A stretch of DNA of 64,000 nucleotides, taken from contig VDFB02358134.1 of NCBI GenBank assembly GCA_007258455.2, positions 210,177,394 to 210,241,393 on the forward strand, given 5' to 3'. The number at the start of each line of letters is the position of its first letter. The first letter of the stretch is position 1. This DNA is from Sequoia sempervirens (taxonomy: Eukaryota; Streptophyta; Pinopsida; Cupressales; Cupressaceae). Positions 36,501 through 47,501 of the stretch are shown here, one piece after another. Made by a program: the position numbers and the translations under genes. The notes below the pieces were generated by a model. It was given only the letters and a program-made list of their open reading frames with translations. It did not search any database and was not told where the DNA came from.

Positions 36501-37138
36501 CTCGGATTATAATTGTTGCAGATGAGAAAACTACCTTGTTAGCCAAGCTCACCACAGAGCTTGATAAAGAGAAAAATGTACTTTCCCAGGAGCGCAAAGA
36601 CATGGAGAAATGCCTGTTGTCTTGGTCTGAGATGAAATAGGTAAATCTCAGTAAATTGGTGGAAGTTGGGGTAATTCCTGACAAACAAAAGTTTGTTGAG
36701 GTAAGAGAATCCTTGAAACATCGAATTCAAGTAATTCAATCTCTTACGGAAGATCTCCACCAAGTACAGGAAGATGTCAAAGGACATCATATTATTCTTG
36801 AGAAAGGTATCAAAGAGTTTCCTGGTCAACTTCTTGAGGAAAATCGTATCTTCCTGCCGGCCACAGAAATATCTTAGATCTACAAAGAAGCCATCATGAA
36901 ATTGATTGATAGTTTAGACTTTTCAGAAGCCTCACTAAACGTCATTTGTGTTACAAGGCTCACATTGGATAACCTGAAAACGCATCTTGATAGGTGCAAG
37001 AAGGTTCACTCATCTTCCATGAGATTGATCAGGAGAATTCACACCATTTTGGATTACACTGTTGGTCCATATGAGAAGTTCGTGCAGGAGACCAGGAGGA
37101 AATATGAAGACTTTCATGCCCAAGGCAAAAAAACATGA
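33511..37138 (+). pseudogene. ORF of about 1,200 codons inside the 5' LTR (U3)
   Basis: The start MTASKPPSSS (ATG at 33511) matches MTTSKP at 41006 in the other LTR. The frame runs to 34137, shifts by a one-base loss near 34128, then continues in a single frame from 34301 to the TGA at 37138 with point stops. The N-terminal half is globular (HDWMYEYI, WVDCRDEEAI). The middle is acidic, then Ser/Pro/Thr-rich (about 35300-35870), followed by a Lys-rich patch (PKAKGKKKEK). The C-terminal third is a likely coiled coil (LAKLTTELDKEK). It has no gag, protease, RT or integrase motif and matches no family I know. It lies upstream of the LTR TATA box at 37382. Confidence 0.72.
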
Positions 37139-37381
37139 GGAAGCTTCCTGTTCTCCAGTGTTAGACATTTTTGGTGCATCCCTTTATGCATCTTGTAAAT
37201 ATTTCCTGATATCTTAAATGTCTTTTTGTAAATTGTAATTACACCAAGTTCGAAGATGTAATCTTTTGAAAACAAATTACACTTTGACTTTGGTCAAAGT
37301 TAGGTGAGATCTCCTAAAATCGCTCACCTAACTTTCCTTAATTTCCTCAATTAGTTTCCTAATTTTTCTCATCCCTCTTTC

Positions 37382-37388
37382 TATATAA
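37382..37388 (+). promoter_or_regulatory. TATA box in 5' LTR of the inner element
   Basis: TATATAA lies 244 bases after the end of the LTR ORF and is repeated at 44892-44898 in the 3' LTR. It places the ORF in U3. Confidence 0.55.
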
Positions 37389-37501
37389 TGTGAGGGATTT
37401 CCATTGTAAATCCATCCTTTAGTATTTTGCAACGAAGTGTTGCCCTTTTTGAAGCAGAATTGTGAAACTTTGTGTTCATGCTTTGTGAATGAAATTCGAT
37501 T

Positions 37502-37507
37502 AATAAA
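37502..37507 (+). promoter_or_regulatory. polyadenylation signal candidate in the LTR
   Basis: AATAAA lies about 115 bases after the TATA box, where R would lie; the same motif is at 45012-45017 in the 3' LTR. Confidence 0.4.
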
Positions 37508-37684
37508 GAAGAAGATTGCAAGCCAAACTTTGCGTTGGATTCAATACTTTTATGAATTGGTCTTATTTGGTGGTGATTAATTGATGGAATCTTAAGGATT
37601 CTAAGCGATTTATGTAAACTTTGTGTTACATCTACTATTTAGATTTGCATTTGTGTTTTTTGTTTATCTTTCGGTTGAATAATA

Positions 37685-37850
37685 TACAAGACTTTGTGTC
37701 TGTTATTATTCACGCTCTTTGGATACTATTTTTGAATGATCTATAAGACTTTGCACTTGTAATTGTTCATGCTCTTTGATAATTTGGTTGGATGATCTAC
37801 AAGACTTTGTGCTTGTAATTGTTCATGTTGTTCGAGGAATTGCTGCGTCT
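37685..37850 (+). repeat. three tandem units of about 57 bp in U5
   Basis: TAYAAGACTTTG-initiated units begin at 37685, 37742 and 37798, each followed by AATTGTTCATGCTCTTTG-like sequence. The same three units occur in the 3' LTR. Confidence 0.75.
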
Positions 37851-37900
37851 AAGAAGACTTTGTGCTTCTAACGTGACAAAAGGTACACTCTTCATAGATC

Positions 37901-40477
37901 TCTGGAACAATTTTGGCAGAAGTTCAAAAGATGTTGAATGCATGGATAATATTCCCTATCCATCACTCAACATGGATAGCCAATATCGTCCCCATTCGTA
38001 AGAAGAATGGTGAAATCCGCATTTGTGTATATTTCAGAAATCTAAATCAATTGTCTCTCAAAGACAATTACCCACTTCCTGTGATGGATCAAGTTCTACA
38101 AAATGTAACTGGATCCGAGACGCTCTCCATGCTAGACAGATTTTTTGGTTATAATCAAATTAAAGTTAATTCAAGTGATCAACACAAAACCGCTTTCACA
38201 ACGCCATGGGGAACCTTTGCGTATCACAGGATGCCGTTTGGTTTGATCAACGCTGGCGCTACATTCCAACATGCCATGGATCTCACTTTCCACAATGTGA
38301 TGGGCAAGTTCATTGTGGTGTATCTTGATGATCTCATAGTTTTCTCTAAGCAACGTCATGAGCATTTCTACCACTTGAGGCAAACTCTTGAGAGATGCCA
38401 TCAGCACGGTATTTCCCTAAATCCCAAAAAGTCAACTTTTGGAGTAACTGAAGGTAAAAATCTTGGTCACATCGTATCTACAGAGGGAATCAAGATCGAC
38501 TTGGAAAGATTCAATGGAATTAAATCTCTCACTTTTCCGTCAAGCAAGAAATATGTTCATTCTTTCTTCGGCAAAGTAAACTTCTTAAGGAGGTTTCTTC
38601 CAGACTTTGCTGAAAAGACCCGTCATATTGTAAATATGATGAAGGGTAACGCCACGTTCCATTGGACGACAGAAGGAAAATCAACATTCGATGACATCAA
38701 GGAGGCCATTACTCATGCGCCTATGTTGGTTTGCCCTAACTACACCAAAGATTTTGTTATGTACAGTTATGCTTCCGAGCATACACTATCAGCAATTTTG
38801 GTACAGGAAAATGATGAAGGCTTTGAATCCCCCATTGCATTCATGAGCTGCCCTCTAAAGAATTATGAATTGAAATATTCTCAAATGGAGAAGCATGCTT
38901 TCACAGTTGTAAAAGCCATCAAGCATTTCCGGTTCTACATTCTAAGTAGTCATGTGAAAGTTCTCATCCCAGATTCGACTGTTAAGTCTATCCTAACACA
39001 ACAGGAATTTGGAACAAAAAGAGGCAATTGGATTGCCAAGATTCAGGAATATGATCTAGAAATTAAACCCACTAAGTTGATATGTGGATGTGGACTTTGT
39101 CAACTTATTGCTGAAAATAGTCCAGGCAAAGAAATTTTAGAGGATGAAGAAGTTTCAAATGAGGAGGAGGTTGATCCCAATACACTTCCAATGGTACTAT
39201 TTGTTAGCACCACTGACGAATGGTATTCTAATATCACTCACTTCCTCACATACAAAGAATGCCCTAGTCACTTGACTCCAAAGGAAAAGAGAACCATCAA
39301 GCTGAAATCAGCTAATTTTGTCTTATGGGACAATGGCTTGTATAAACGTGCAATAGACGGGACGTTTCTCAGATGCATTGATAAGGAACAATAGAAAAAA
39401 TTGCTGAAATATTATCATGATTTGGCATGTGGTGGGAATTTCTCAGTGCCAGTAACTGCTCACAAAATCCTGAGAGAAAAATATTACTAACCCACACTTT
39501 TTCAAGACACATACTCTTGGGTGCGTAAGTGTGAATTGTGCCAATAGTTTGTCGCCAGTCCTAGGTTGGCATCTTTGCCATTAAAACCCATTGTGATTGA
39601 AGAACCTTTCCAACAATGGGGCATTGATTTCATAGGTGTAGTTAATCCATCATCAAGTGCTCGACATATCTATGTTTTAACTGCTACTGACTATTTCACC
39701 AAATGGGTGGAAGCAATACCTACCAAGCATGCTACTTCAAAGGTAGTGTGCAGTTTCTTAAAAGAAAGCATTATTTCTAGGTTTGGTGTGCCAAACAAGA
39801 TTGTTGCTAACAATGCCTCTGCCTTCTCATCAAACGAGATTACTGAGTTTTTTTTTTAACACGGTATAACCTTATCACATTATTTTGACTATTATCCGCA
39901 AGGTAATGGTCAGGCAGAATCTAGCAACAAGAATCTGGTGACTATAATTCGCAAGTTGGTGGACGAGAATCAACATTTGTGGAACAAGGCTTTGTTTGAT
40001 GCTTTGTGGGTAGATAGAATAACTTCAAAGTGAGCAATCAACATGTCTCCTTTTCAACTCTTGTATGGGTTGAATGCCAAGATTCCTATAACCTTGGAAC
40101 TACTAGCCCTCAAGCTGGCTAAGGCCATGTAGGATGAGACGTTTGTCAATTCTATTGATAAGCGCATCATGTATCTCTCCAAATTGGAAGAGAATCGGGT
40201 TCAAGTGGCTGACCGCATCGTGGAACACCAGGACCAAGTGAAGAAGCTGTTTGACAAAAAAGCTAAGTCTCAAGAATTTCAAATTGGTGACCTCATTCTC
40301 CTATGGGACAAATGAAGAGAACCAAAGGGTATGCATAGGAAATTTGACTCACTGTGGACAGGGCCTTTCCAAATACATCAGTTGCATGGTGAAAATAGTT
40401 TCTTGTTAGCATACGGAGATGGAACACCATTTTCCCTTCCTCATAGTGGGCAACATCTCAAGCACTTTACACAGTAA
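37901..40477 (+). pseudogene. pol: pol (RT, RNase H, integrase) of the inner element
   Basis: It starts inside RT with EVQKMLNAW fused to the LTR. A clean 493-codon frame (37913-39394) holds RT motif A MLDRFFGYNQI, the active-site box YLDDLIVFSK, and RNase H whose first Asp is changed (MYSYASEHT for the usual SDAS). Integrase follows with stops at 39392, 39490 and 39546: an HHCC finger ending CELCQ, core WGIDFIGVV, then VANNASAF where the second Asp (usually VADN) is Asn, and NGQAESSNK with the Glu. The stop TAA is at 40475-40477. RT catalytic residues are kept, but RNase H and integrase each lost one. Confidence 0.9.
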
Positions 40478-41005
40478 AGAAGTTGGCAGTGGTATGTAAA
40501 TACTTTTTATTTTTAAGTCCTTTTGAGTGTTTATGTTTTATGTTCTATCATCGTCGTCGCCGACTCTAAGCCCAATGGATGGATAAAGGCACTTGAATTC
40601 TTGAATTCCTCTTCCTTCATTCTTTTCAAAGAGCCACCGAAGGAAGATCCCCAGTAGGAGCCAACTGTTATCACAGAATCTAGCAGGAGCGCTATAATTC
40701 AGTGCCCCTGCATCAAAAACTAAAATCTCCAAAAATGTAAGGGCACTGAATTTTAGCGCCCTTACACTTTTTACAATCTTTTTCCAAATGAACTTATTTC
40801 TATCCATTTCAATCCTAAACCTTGTTTCTTCCTTTTTGTGCATGTTTTGCATGCCTTGTCATCCGCTCCATGCTTTCCCATCATCGTTGCTCGTTTCACG
40901 CATCCCCATGCTACCTAAAGGCTAATGTTTGTTCTGAATCAACACCTTGTAGACTCATTTCAAATATTTTCAAAGTCTAAGTTATCAAAGTTCCAATTGT
41001 TTTTG

Positions 41006-44000
41006 ATGACTACCAGTAAGCCTTCGTCTTCTTTGAAAATAAAAAGAAAAATGAAGTACAAATATCAAGGTGTCTATCCGCTGATCGTAGTGGTCTCAAG
41101 GGTGGAAGAGATAAAAGATACAAAGGTTGGCCATCAAGACTTGGTTGACTTTGCAAAGCAAACAAAGATGAAGCCTCTTCCTGACCCAATGAGAGCAATT
41201 GTACATAGTAACTTGCATTGGTAGCTATGTTTCCTACAACTACACATAATACGAAGTTTGTTCTTCAGGTGGCATCTCACTACATCAGGGAAAGTAGAAG
41301 TGTGATCGGTTCTTTGGGCACGAGATTCTGAGACTCAATCCTGATTTCTTTGACACTATTTTTAAGGTTCCTCATATGGAGAAATACATTGATATTTCCA
41401 TACAAAAAGCACAAGAGGTTTTTGACGCTGATCCCAATAAAGCTAAAAACCTAATAAATACTCAATGGTTAAAGAAGCCTAGATCATCTGTTTCCAGATG
41501 GCCAAAAGGACTCTTGCGAAGTGATTTGAAAGATGACATCAAAGATATGATCACATTTTTAAGAAGCGTGAAAGGCTTGCCAAAATCATCCACTTTTCAT
41601 GATTGGATGTATGAATACATCAGGATCATAAGAAGATAGAAGGTGCATATTGACTGGGGCAAATAGATCAGTGATGAAATACATGAGCAGTTGATCAATG
41701 CTCCTTCTACATTGAGATTCTACATGACTTCTTACCTAGTGTACGTGGTGGTTGTAATGAGGAAATTCCCAGGTGTATCTACAAAAGGGAATCAGATGAT
41801 GGTAACTGTGTATAGATTTTTCTATCAATTAGAACTAATGGAAAGCTTTCATCACTTCAGGTGGGTCACAGATGCTTTCTTAGCACCTTTTCTTTTCAAT
41901 TTTGATCCAGCTCTTGAAAGGAGGGTATCTGATGAGGTGTATAAGGTGGTAAGTAAAGTAGGATGCCTATTCCTTCAATTCCCAATGTTTACTTGCTTAA
42001 GAGTAGGGTGCTACACTAGTTGTACCTACATGTTGCCACGTTATCCTTCAAATAAGTGGGTTCTCATGGAAACATGCAGATAGTTGATTTCAGTGCAAAA
42101 GGAACGAAGAAGCAAACACAAGCCTGGATTCAAGTTCCCACTGACCATTGGCTGATATACTATCCCAACTGCACAAAAGGCTAAGTCTGTTTATGCTGAA
42201 ATGTAGATCATGACAATCAAGACCTACAGGTATAGGTTTGATTTTGATTACCGAGATGTTAGAAAAAGATTACAAAAAGGTCATCATCACAAGTACCATT
42301 TTGAAGACATCTGGGCTGATTGCAGAGATGAAGAAGCCATTCATAAAATGGACTATTACAGGTTAACTGTTCAGTAGATCAAAGATCTTGATATTGCTGA
42401 CCTACTAGAGGATTTTGCAGATCCTGGTGATATCATGAATGCTATCTATGATGAGCAAGGAATTGCTAAAAGGCTGTTGCTTGCAATTAAATGTTCTAGG
42501 AAAGAAGTTACCAGCATGAGAGAGAGATTGAAGCCAATTCTAGCCAACACTGTTGAATGGTTACATAAATATGGTTATGAAATGAAAAGTTTCAGAACAG
42601 ACTCTAAAGGAGAAGAATCTGAAGCAGAAGCTCATCAACAACAAGAACTCCACGTCAAAAATAAATCAGCAGTTGTTCCCACTTCTTCATGAAGAGGTCC
42701 CAGGATTAAGTTTACCGTTGGCAAGAAAGATACTCAGTACGTCCCAGAGACAGAAATCACGAAATCCAATCTGTCTTGCTCTAAAGGTAAAAAGTCTATT
42801 CTGCAAGAGGTAGATTTCGATGAAGAAGGAACATGAAGTCATCAATCCACTGAAGATGAAGATTCAGCAGAAGCAGACTCTGATGCCGAAGAGGTTTCTG
42901 AAAGCAGGCAAGACTTTGAAGAAGATTCTGAAGAAGGATCTGAAGGATCTAAAGGTGATCTTGAAGGTGAACCAGGATTGGAAAGACAAGAGGGTGATCA
43001 ACAGGAACCCAGGCATGATCAAGAAAGAACTACTTCTCCTCCTAAGAATGAAGTTGATGAAATTCCTAGAACATCATCACCTGTGATTTCCAATGTTCCT
43101 CATACCCCTCCAAATTCAAGAACTCCTCCACCTCCTATTCCTTCATCACCTATCCCTAATATATGCATTTCTGCAGCTGACGTATCCACTATTCCTACAA
43201 CATCAACCTTGGTTCATACTCCCTCAGTGACAAGCATTCATACGGTTGATATACTGTCAAGCCCTCTGTCATCCATTCCTAGCCCGTCTTCACCAACATA
43301 TGATATCACTTCTAAAAATGAATTCAATAGTTTCATGGATGAGTCAATGCATGATCAGGTCAATGTGCAAAGTACAGGAGAAATGATGATAGACACTTCT
43401 CCTATTGTCACGATACCCATGGTAACTTCAGACGTGACAATAACTTCAGAAGTAGCAATGGCAACTGAATTGATAGTGAATCCAGAAGCTCACACCTCCT
43501 TCCTTCCCCCTTGGCTAATATCTAAAGTGTCGAAGTGGAAGAAGCAAATGATCTCTCCGGAGGAGCTCGACCTCGAAGAGATAGTCCTTCCAAAGGCTAA
43601 AGGGAAGAAAAAGGAAAAAGTATACTCAAGGCTGAACGTTGATAAGTCTCGCCACAAGTATGTGGAAATTGGCATACCACCACATGAAGAAGGTGATGTC
43701 AATATGGAAGACTACATGGTGACAAAGGTCCAACTTGGCAAGGTTACCAATGAAAGTGCAAAGGCCGATGCACAAGTGACATTGAATATCTTGGTTGGAA
43801 GACTGGATAAAGTAGAGCAAGCTTGCAATATGTACAAGCAAAGGGTAGATCATTATGCCACTATTGTAAGGAGGCTTTCCGGTTCTCTAAGTAATGCACA
43901 ACCACTGATAGTGGTAAGTATTGAAGACCCAACTATCAAGAAAGCTGAGAAGTTTTCCGCCAAAGGCAGAGTGTTGTATGATTTTGTTGAGACGATCATT

Positions 44001-44648
44001 GAACACAGATCTTAGATTATAATTGTTGCAGACAAGAAAACTATCTTGTTAGCCAAGCTCACCACAGAGCTTGATAAAGAGAAAAGTGTACTTTCCCAGG
44101 AGTGCAGAGACATGGAGAAATGCCTGTTGTCATGGTCTGAGATGAAACAGGTAAAGCTCAGTAAATTGGTGGAAGTTGGGGTAATTCCTGACAAACAAAA
44201 GTTTGTTGAGGTAAGAGAATCCTTGAAACATTGAATTCAAGTAATTCAATCTCTTACAGAAGATCTCCACCAAGTACAGGAAGATGTCGAAGGACATTGT
44301 GTTATTCTTGAGAAAGGTATCAAAGAGTTGCCCGATCAACTTCTTCAGGAAAAGCGTATCTTCCTGCCGGCCACAGAAATATCTCAGATCTACAAAGAAG
44401 CCATCATGAAATTGATTGATAGTTCAGACTTTTTAGAAGCCTCACTGAATGTCATTTATGATACAAGGCTCACATTGGATAACCTAAAAATGCATCTTGA
44501 CAAGTGCAAGAAGGTTCACTCATCTGCCATGAGATCGATCATGAGAATTCACACCATTTTGGATTACACTGTTGGTCCAGATGAGAAGTTCGTGCAGGAG
44601 ACCAAGAGGAAATATGAAGACTTCCGCGCCCAAGGCAAAGAAACATGA
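41006..44648 (+). pseudogene. LTR (U3) ORF, copy in the 3' LTR
   Basis: Second copy of the ORF at 33511-37138 with the same order: N-terminal globular part, acidic segment, Ser/Pro/Thr-rich segment (345 codons open at 42978-44015), Lys-rich patch, coiled coil, and TGA at 44646-44648. It keeps the frame through YIRIIRR where the 5' copy lost a base, but has its own shifts near 41219 and 41320 and several stops. Being downstream of pol, this is the copy that a full-length element RNA would carry upstream of its 3' end. Confidence 0.72.
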
Positions 44649-44891
44649 GGAAGCTTCCTGTTCTCCAGTGTTAGACATTTCTGGTGCATCCCTTTATGCA
44701 TCTTGTAAATATTTCCTGACATATTAAATGTCTTTTTGTAAATTGTAATTACACCAAGTTCGAAGATGTAATCTTTTGTAAATAAATTACACTTTGACTT
44801 TGGTCAAAGTTAGGTGAGATCTCCTAAAATCGCTTACCTAACTTTCCTTAATTTCCTCAATTAGTTTCCTAATTTTTCTCATCCCTCTTTC

Positions 44892-44898
44892 TATATAA
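44892..44898 (+). promoter_or_regulatory. TATA box in 3' LTR of the inner element
   Basis: TATATAA in the same context as 37382-37388; AATAAA follows at 45012. Confidence 0.5.
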
Positions 44899-45257
44899 TG
44901 TGAGGGATTTTCATTGTAAATCCATCCTTTAGTATTTTGCAACGAAGTGCTGCCCTTTTTGAAGCAGAATTGTGAAACTTTGTGTTCATGCTTTTTCAAT
45001 GGAATTCGATCAATAAAGAAGAAGATTGCAAGCCAAACTTTGCATTGGATTCGATACTTTTATGAATTGATCTTATTTATGTAATATGAAGGACTCTAAG
45101 TGATTAATTGATCTTATTGATCTTATTGATCTTTTTTGATTGGTGGTGATTAATTGATGGAATCTGAAGGACTCTAAGTGATTTATGTAAACTTTGTGTT
45201 ACATCTATTATTTAGATTTGTATTTGTGCTTTTTGTTTATCTTTCAGTTGAATAATC

Positions 45258-45425
45258 TACAAGACTTTGTGCCTATAATTATTCACGCTCTTTGGATACT
45301 ATTGTTGAATGATCTATAAGACTTTGCACTTGTAATTGTTCATGCTCTTTGATAATTTGGTTGGATGATCTACAAGACTTTGCGCTTGTAATTGTTCATG
45401 CTATTTGAGGAATTTCTATGTCTAA
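45258..45425 (+). repeat. three tandem units of about 57 bp in U5 (3' LTR)
   Basis: Units begin at 45258, 45315 and 45371 and correspond one to one with those at 37685-37850, so they predate the insertion. Confidence 0.75.
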
Positions 45426-45887
45426 GAAGACTTTGTGCTTCTAATGTGACAAATGGTACACTCTTCACAGATCCACCATTAAAAAAGCTACAAAATGACT
45501 TTGTGCCTTCGTGAGGTTTCCCTTTTACTTTATTTGTTTATTGTTAATTACTTCTGGTATCTCTATGCTTTGCTTTGACATGATAGAGGTATTGGTATTA
45601 CTGCTAGTTGATCATTTAAAGTTGTTAAGAATTCTGAACTTCCAACGGTGAAGCATTGTAAACATCTTCTCTAAAAAAAGAGAGAGGAATGAATGTAACA
45701 CACTCCCCTCACTTCGTAAGTTTTGTGTATATTTTGTAATTACTTGTTTGTTTTACTATCGCTTCTATCAGTAGTAAGAAGGGAGCCTCCCCTTTCCAAG
45801 AGGAGAGATTTACATCTCACATAGCTGTGGCTGAAGTCCAAGTTGTGTAATCTATCGAAAAGTTGATTACATAATTTTCACCCAACA

Positions 45888-45892
45888 AAGTC
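45888..45892 (+). repeat. target site duplication of the inner element, right
   Basis: AAGTC, identical to 31933-31937. Confidence 0.93.
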
Positions 45893-47501
45893 TAAGTTAG
45901 TACGTAAGTAAGCTAGTTATCTCTTTGTATCGGTAACTCATCATCTGAATCAGTCCCATATCAATCATCTCATACAAACGAAATGACTTGCCGCCATCCA
46001 CTAACATGTCCTAGCATGAATACTTCCTACAATGGGCATTATCTTTTGGTAATAAGTTTTGTTCATAATCCTTAGAAAACATATCCTTTTTCCAATAGCG
46101 GTATTGAAGAACATCAGTTTGTTTGTTTACTTAGTCTTTTTCTTTTGAATTATCTTGTTTGTGCTCATTCCAAGGACGTCTCGATGGTATCCCAAAATAG
46201 CGGATTTAGAGAAATAGGAATGGGGAAATGATCATTATCTTTTGTTTGTTGTGGTTCTTGGATATTCTTGTAATATAACCTCGATGAATACTTGCTTTGT
46301 TAGGTATATGCAGAAGAAGTCTAGGGAAACTTGTTAACTATTGCGGGGATAGGTTTACCTTTCCGTGTTGTGGTTCGAGATGTCTAAAACTTCTGAGGTA
46401 CATCCTAGCAAGGTTTCTGTATGTCAGGTGTGAAACAAGGATACTCCTATCTGATTGTCTAGTCAAAGTCCATCACACTAGGTACCACGCCATCCTAGTT
46501 TGCTATACCTTGATGCATCGTACCACATGTGTTATCAAACATAAGAAAATTTGGCCCTTTGAAAATCCCAATTCCTCAGAAAGTAGTCATCATCATCACC
46601 ATCATCTGCACTTGAGTCTTCATGCGTCTTGTTGAAATGACTTCTTCCTTTCTTACTAATTACACTAACAAGGTACTATGACATTTGATCATCATCATCA
46701 TCAGCATCATTGATCCTGCATCCACAAATCATTAGCACATTGCATAAGCATATCATGTAGAAATCATTAGCACATTGAGTAAAGCATATCATATAGGAAA
46801 CATACACATGACCTTTTAAAGGAGGTGCATTCATAAACATCGCATTCCATCCATTACATCACATCTCATGGCATTTTCATAAACATTCATTTCATATTAC
46901 CATTACATAAATCATCACATAACATGAACGAAAGCATCTCATAATCATAAACAATAGGAATGTAAGCATTTAATTCATTAGGCATACATATCATCACATT
47001 AACATATCATTGCACCATGTGCATTATCATTTAGGATAATAACATTTGCATCTCATACCATCATTTCATTTGCATCATACCATGACCATTGCATCATATC
47101 ATATTCATCCATAAATCAAATCATATATAAGCATTTTTCATATCATTGCATATACCATAGATCAAATCCATATCACATGTTGCATTAGCATAAAATAGAT
47201 CATCATTGCACATCATATCAGAGGTTAGCATAATATAGATTTGTTAGTCATAAGCATTGCATTAACACCATTAGAAATAAATGCATCCATAAAACATCAC
47301 TACAAAGCATATAAAAATAAATCATACATGCATAAATAACACATTGCATCACATCAAAATTGGCTCATATCATATATCAACTGTCATAATACAAAGGAAT
47401 AATCGGATCACTGTACATATGTGTCAATCAGTACAAAAAATACCCATCGAGCTATCAAAAATGAGCCCGTAAAGCACAAAAAGTACATCAAAAAATCTAG
47501 A
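45893..47501 (+). repeat. 3' region of Tat copy B, part 2 (with CAT-rich tract)
   Basis: Resumes the copy B sequence after the inner element and aligns with copy A 1830-3760. About 46600-47395 is CAT/ATA-rich low complexity. No coding region is supported. Confidence 0.75.

Larger units (their letters stand above)
31938..37900 (+). repeat. 5' LTR of the inner element (3' end deleted)
   Basis: Starts TGTTATCACGGAATCTAGCA and aligns with 40666-45473. About 31958-33186 has no counterpart in the 3' LTR, which jumps across it at GCAG. The alignment ends at AGATC (37896-37900), after which RT sequence follows directly, so the end of U5, the primer site, gag and protease were lost. Confidence 0.9.
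31938..45887 (+). mobile_element. inner Ty3/gypsy element with giant ORF-bearing LTRs
   Basis: A 13,950-bp element bounded by TGTT and AACA and a perfect AAGTC duplication, inserted in the 3' region of Tat copy B. The 5' LTR (31938-37900) lacks its last 414 bp and the 3' LTR (40666-45887) lacks 1.2 kb near its start; combining both gives an LTR of about 6.4 kb. Between them is only pol from RT to integrase; primer site, gag, protease and the RT start are gone. Each LTR holds an ORF of about 1,200 codons. The lineage within Ty3/gypsy is unresolved: no chromodomain and no second RNase H are seen. Confidence 0.93.
40666..45887 (+). repeat. 3' LTR of the inner element
   Basis: Starts TGTTATCACAGAATCTAGCA and ends CACCCAACA before the AAGTC duplication, 5222 bp. 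Relative to the 5' LTR it lacks about 1.2 kb after the first 20 bases, and it alone retains the last 414 bp (45474-45887). The 188 bp between pol and this LTR contain no obvious polypurine tract. Confidence 0.92.

Noticed and set aside
33511..44648. Tandem duplication of a host gene flanking a retroelement
   Set aside because: The duplicated blocks start and end exactly at LTR termini with TGTT/AACA and a target duplication, so they are LTRs.
31938..45887. Endogenous pararetrovirus (caulimovirid)
   Set aside because: Integrase is present and the element is bounded by direct LTRs and a 5-bp target duplication, so it is an LTR retrotransposon.
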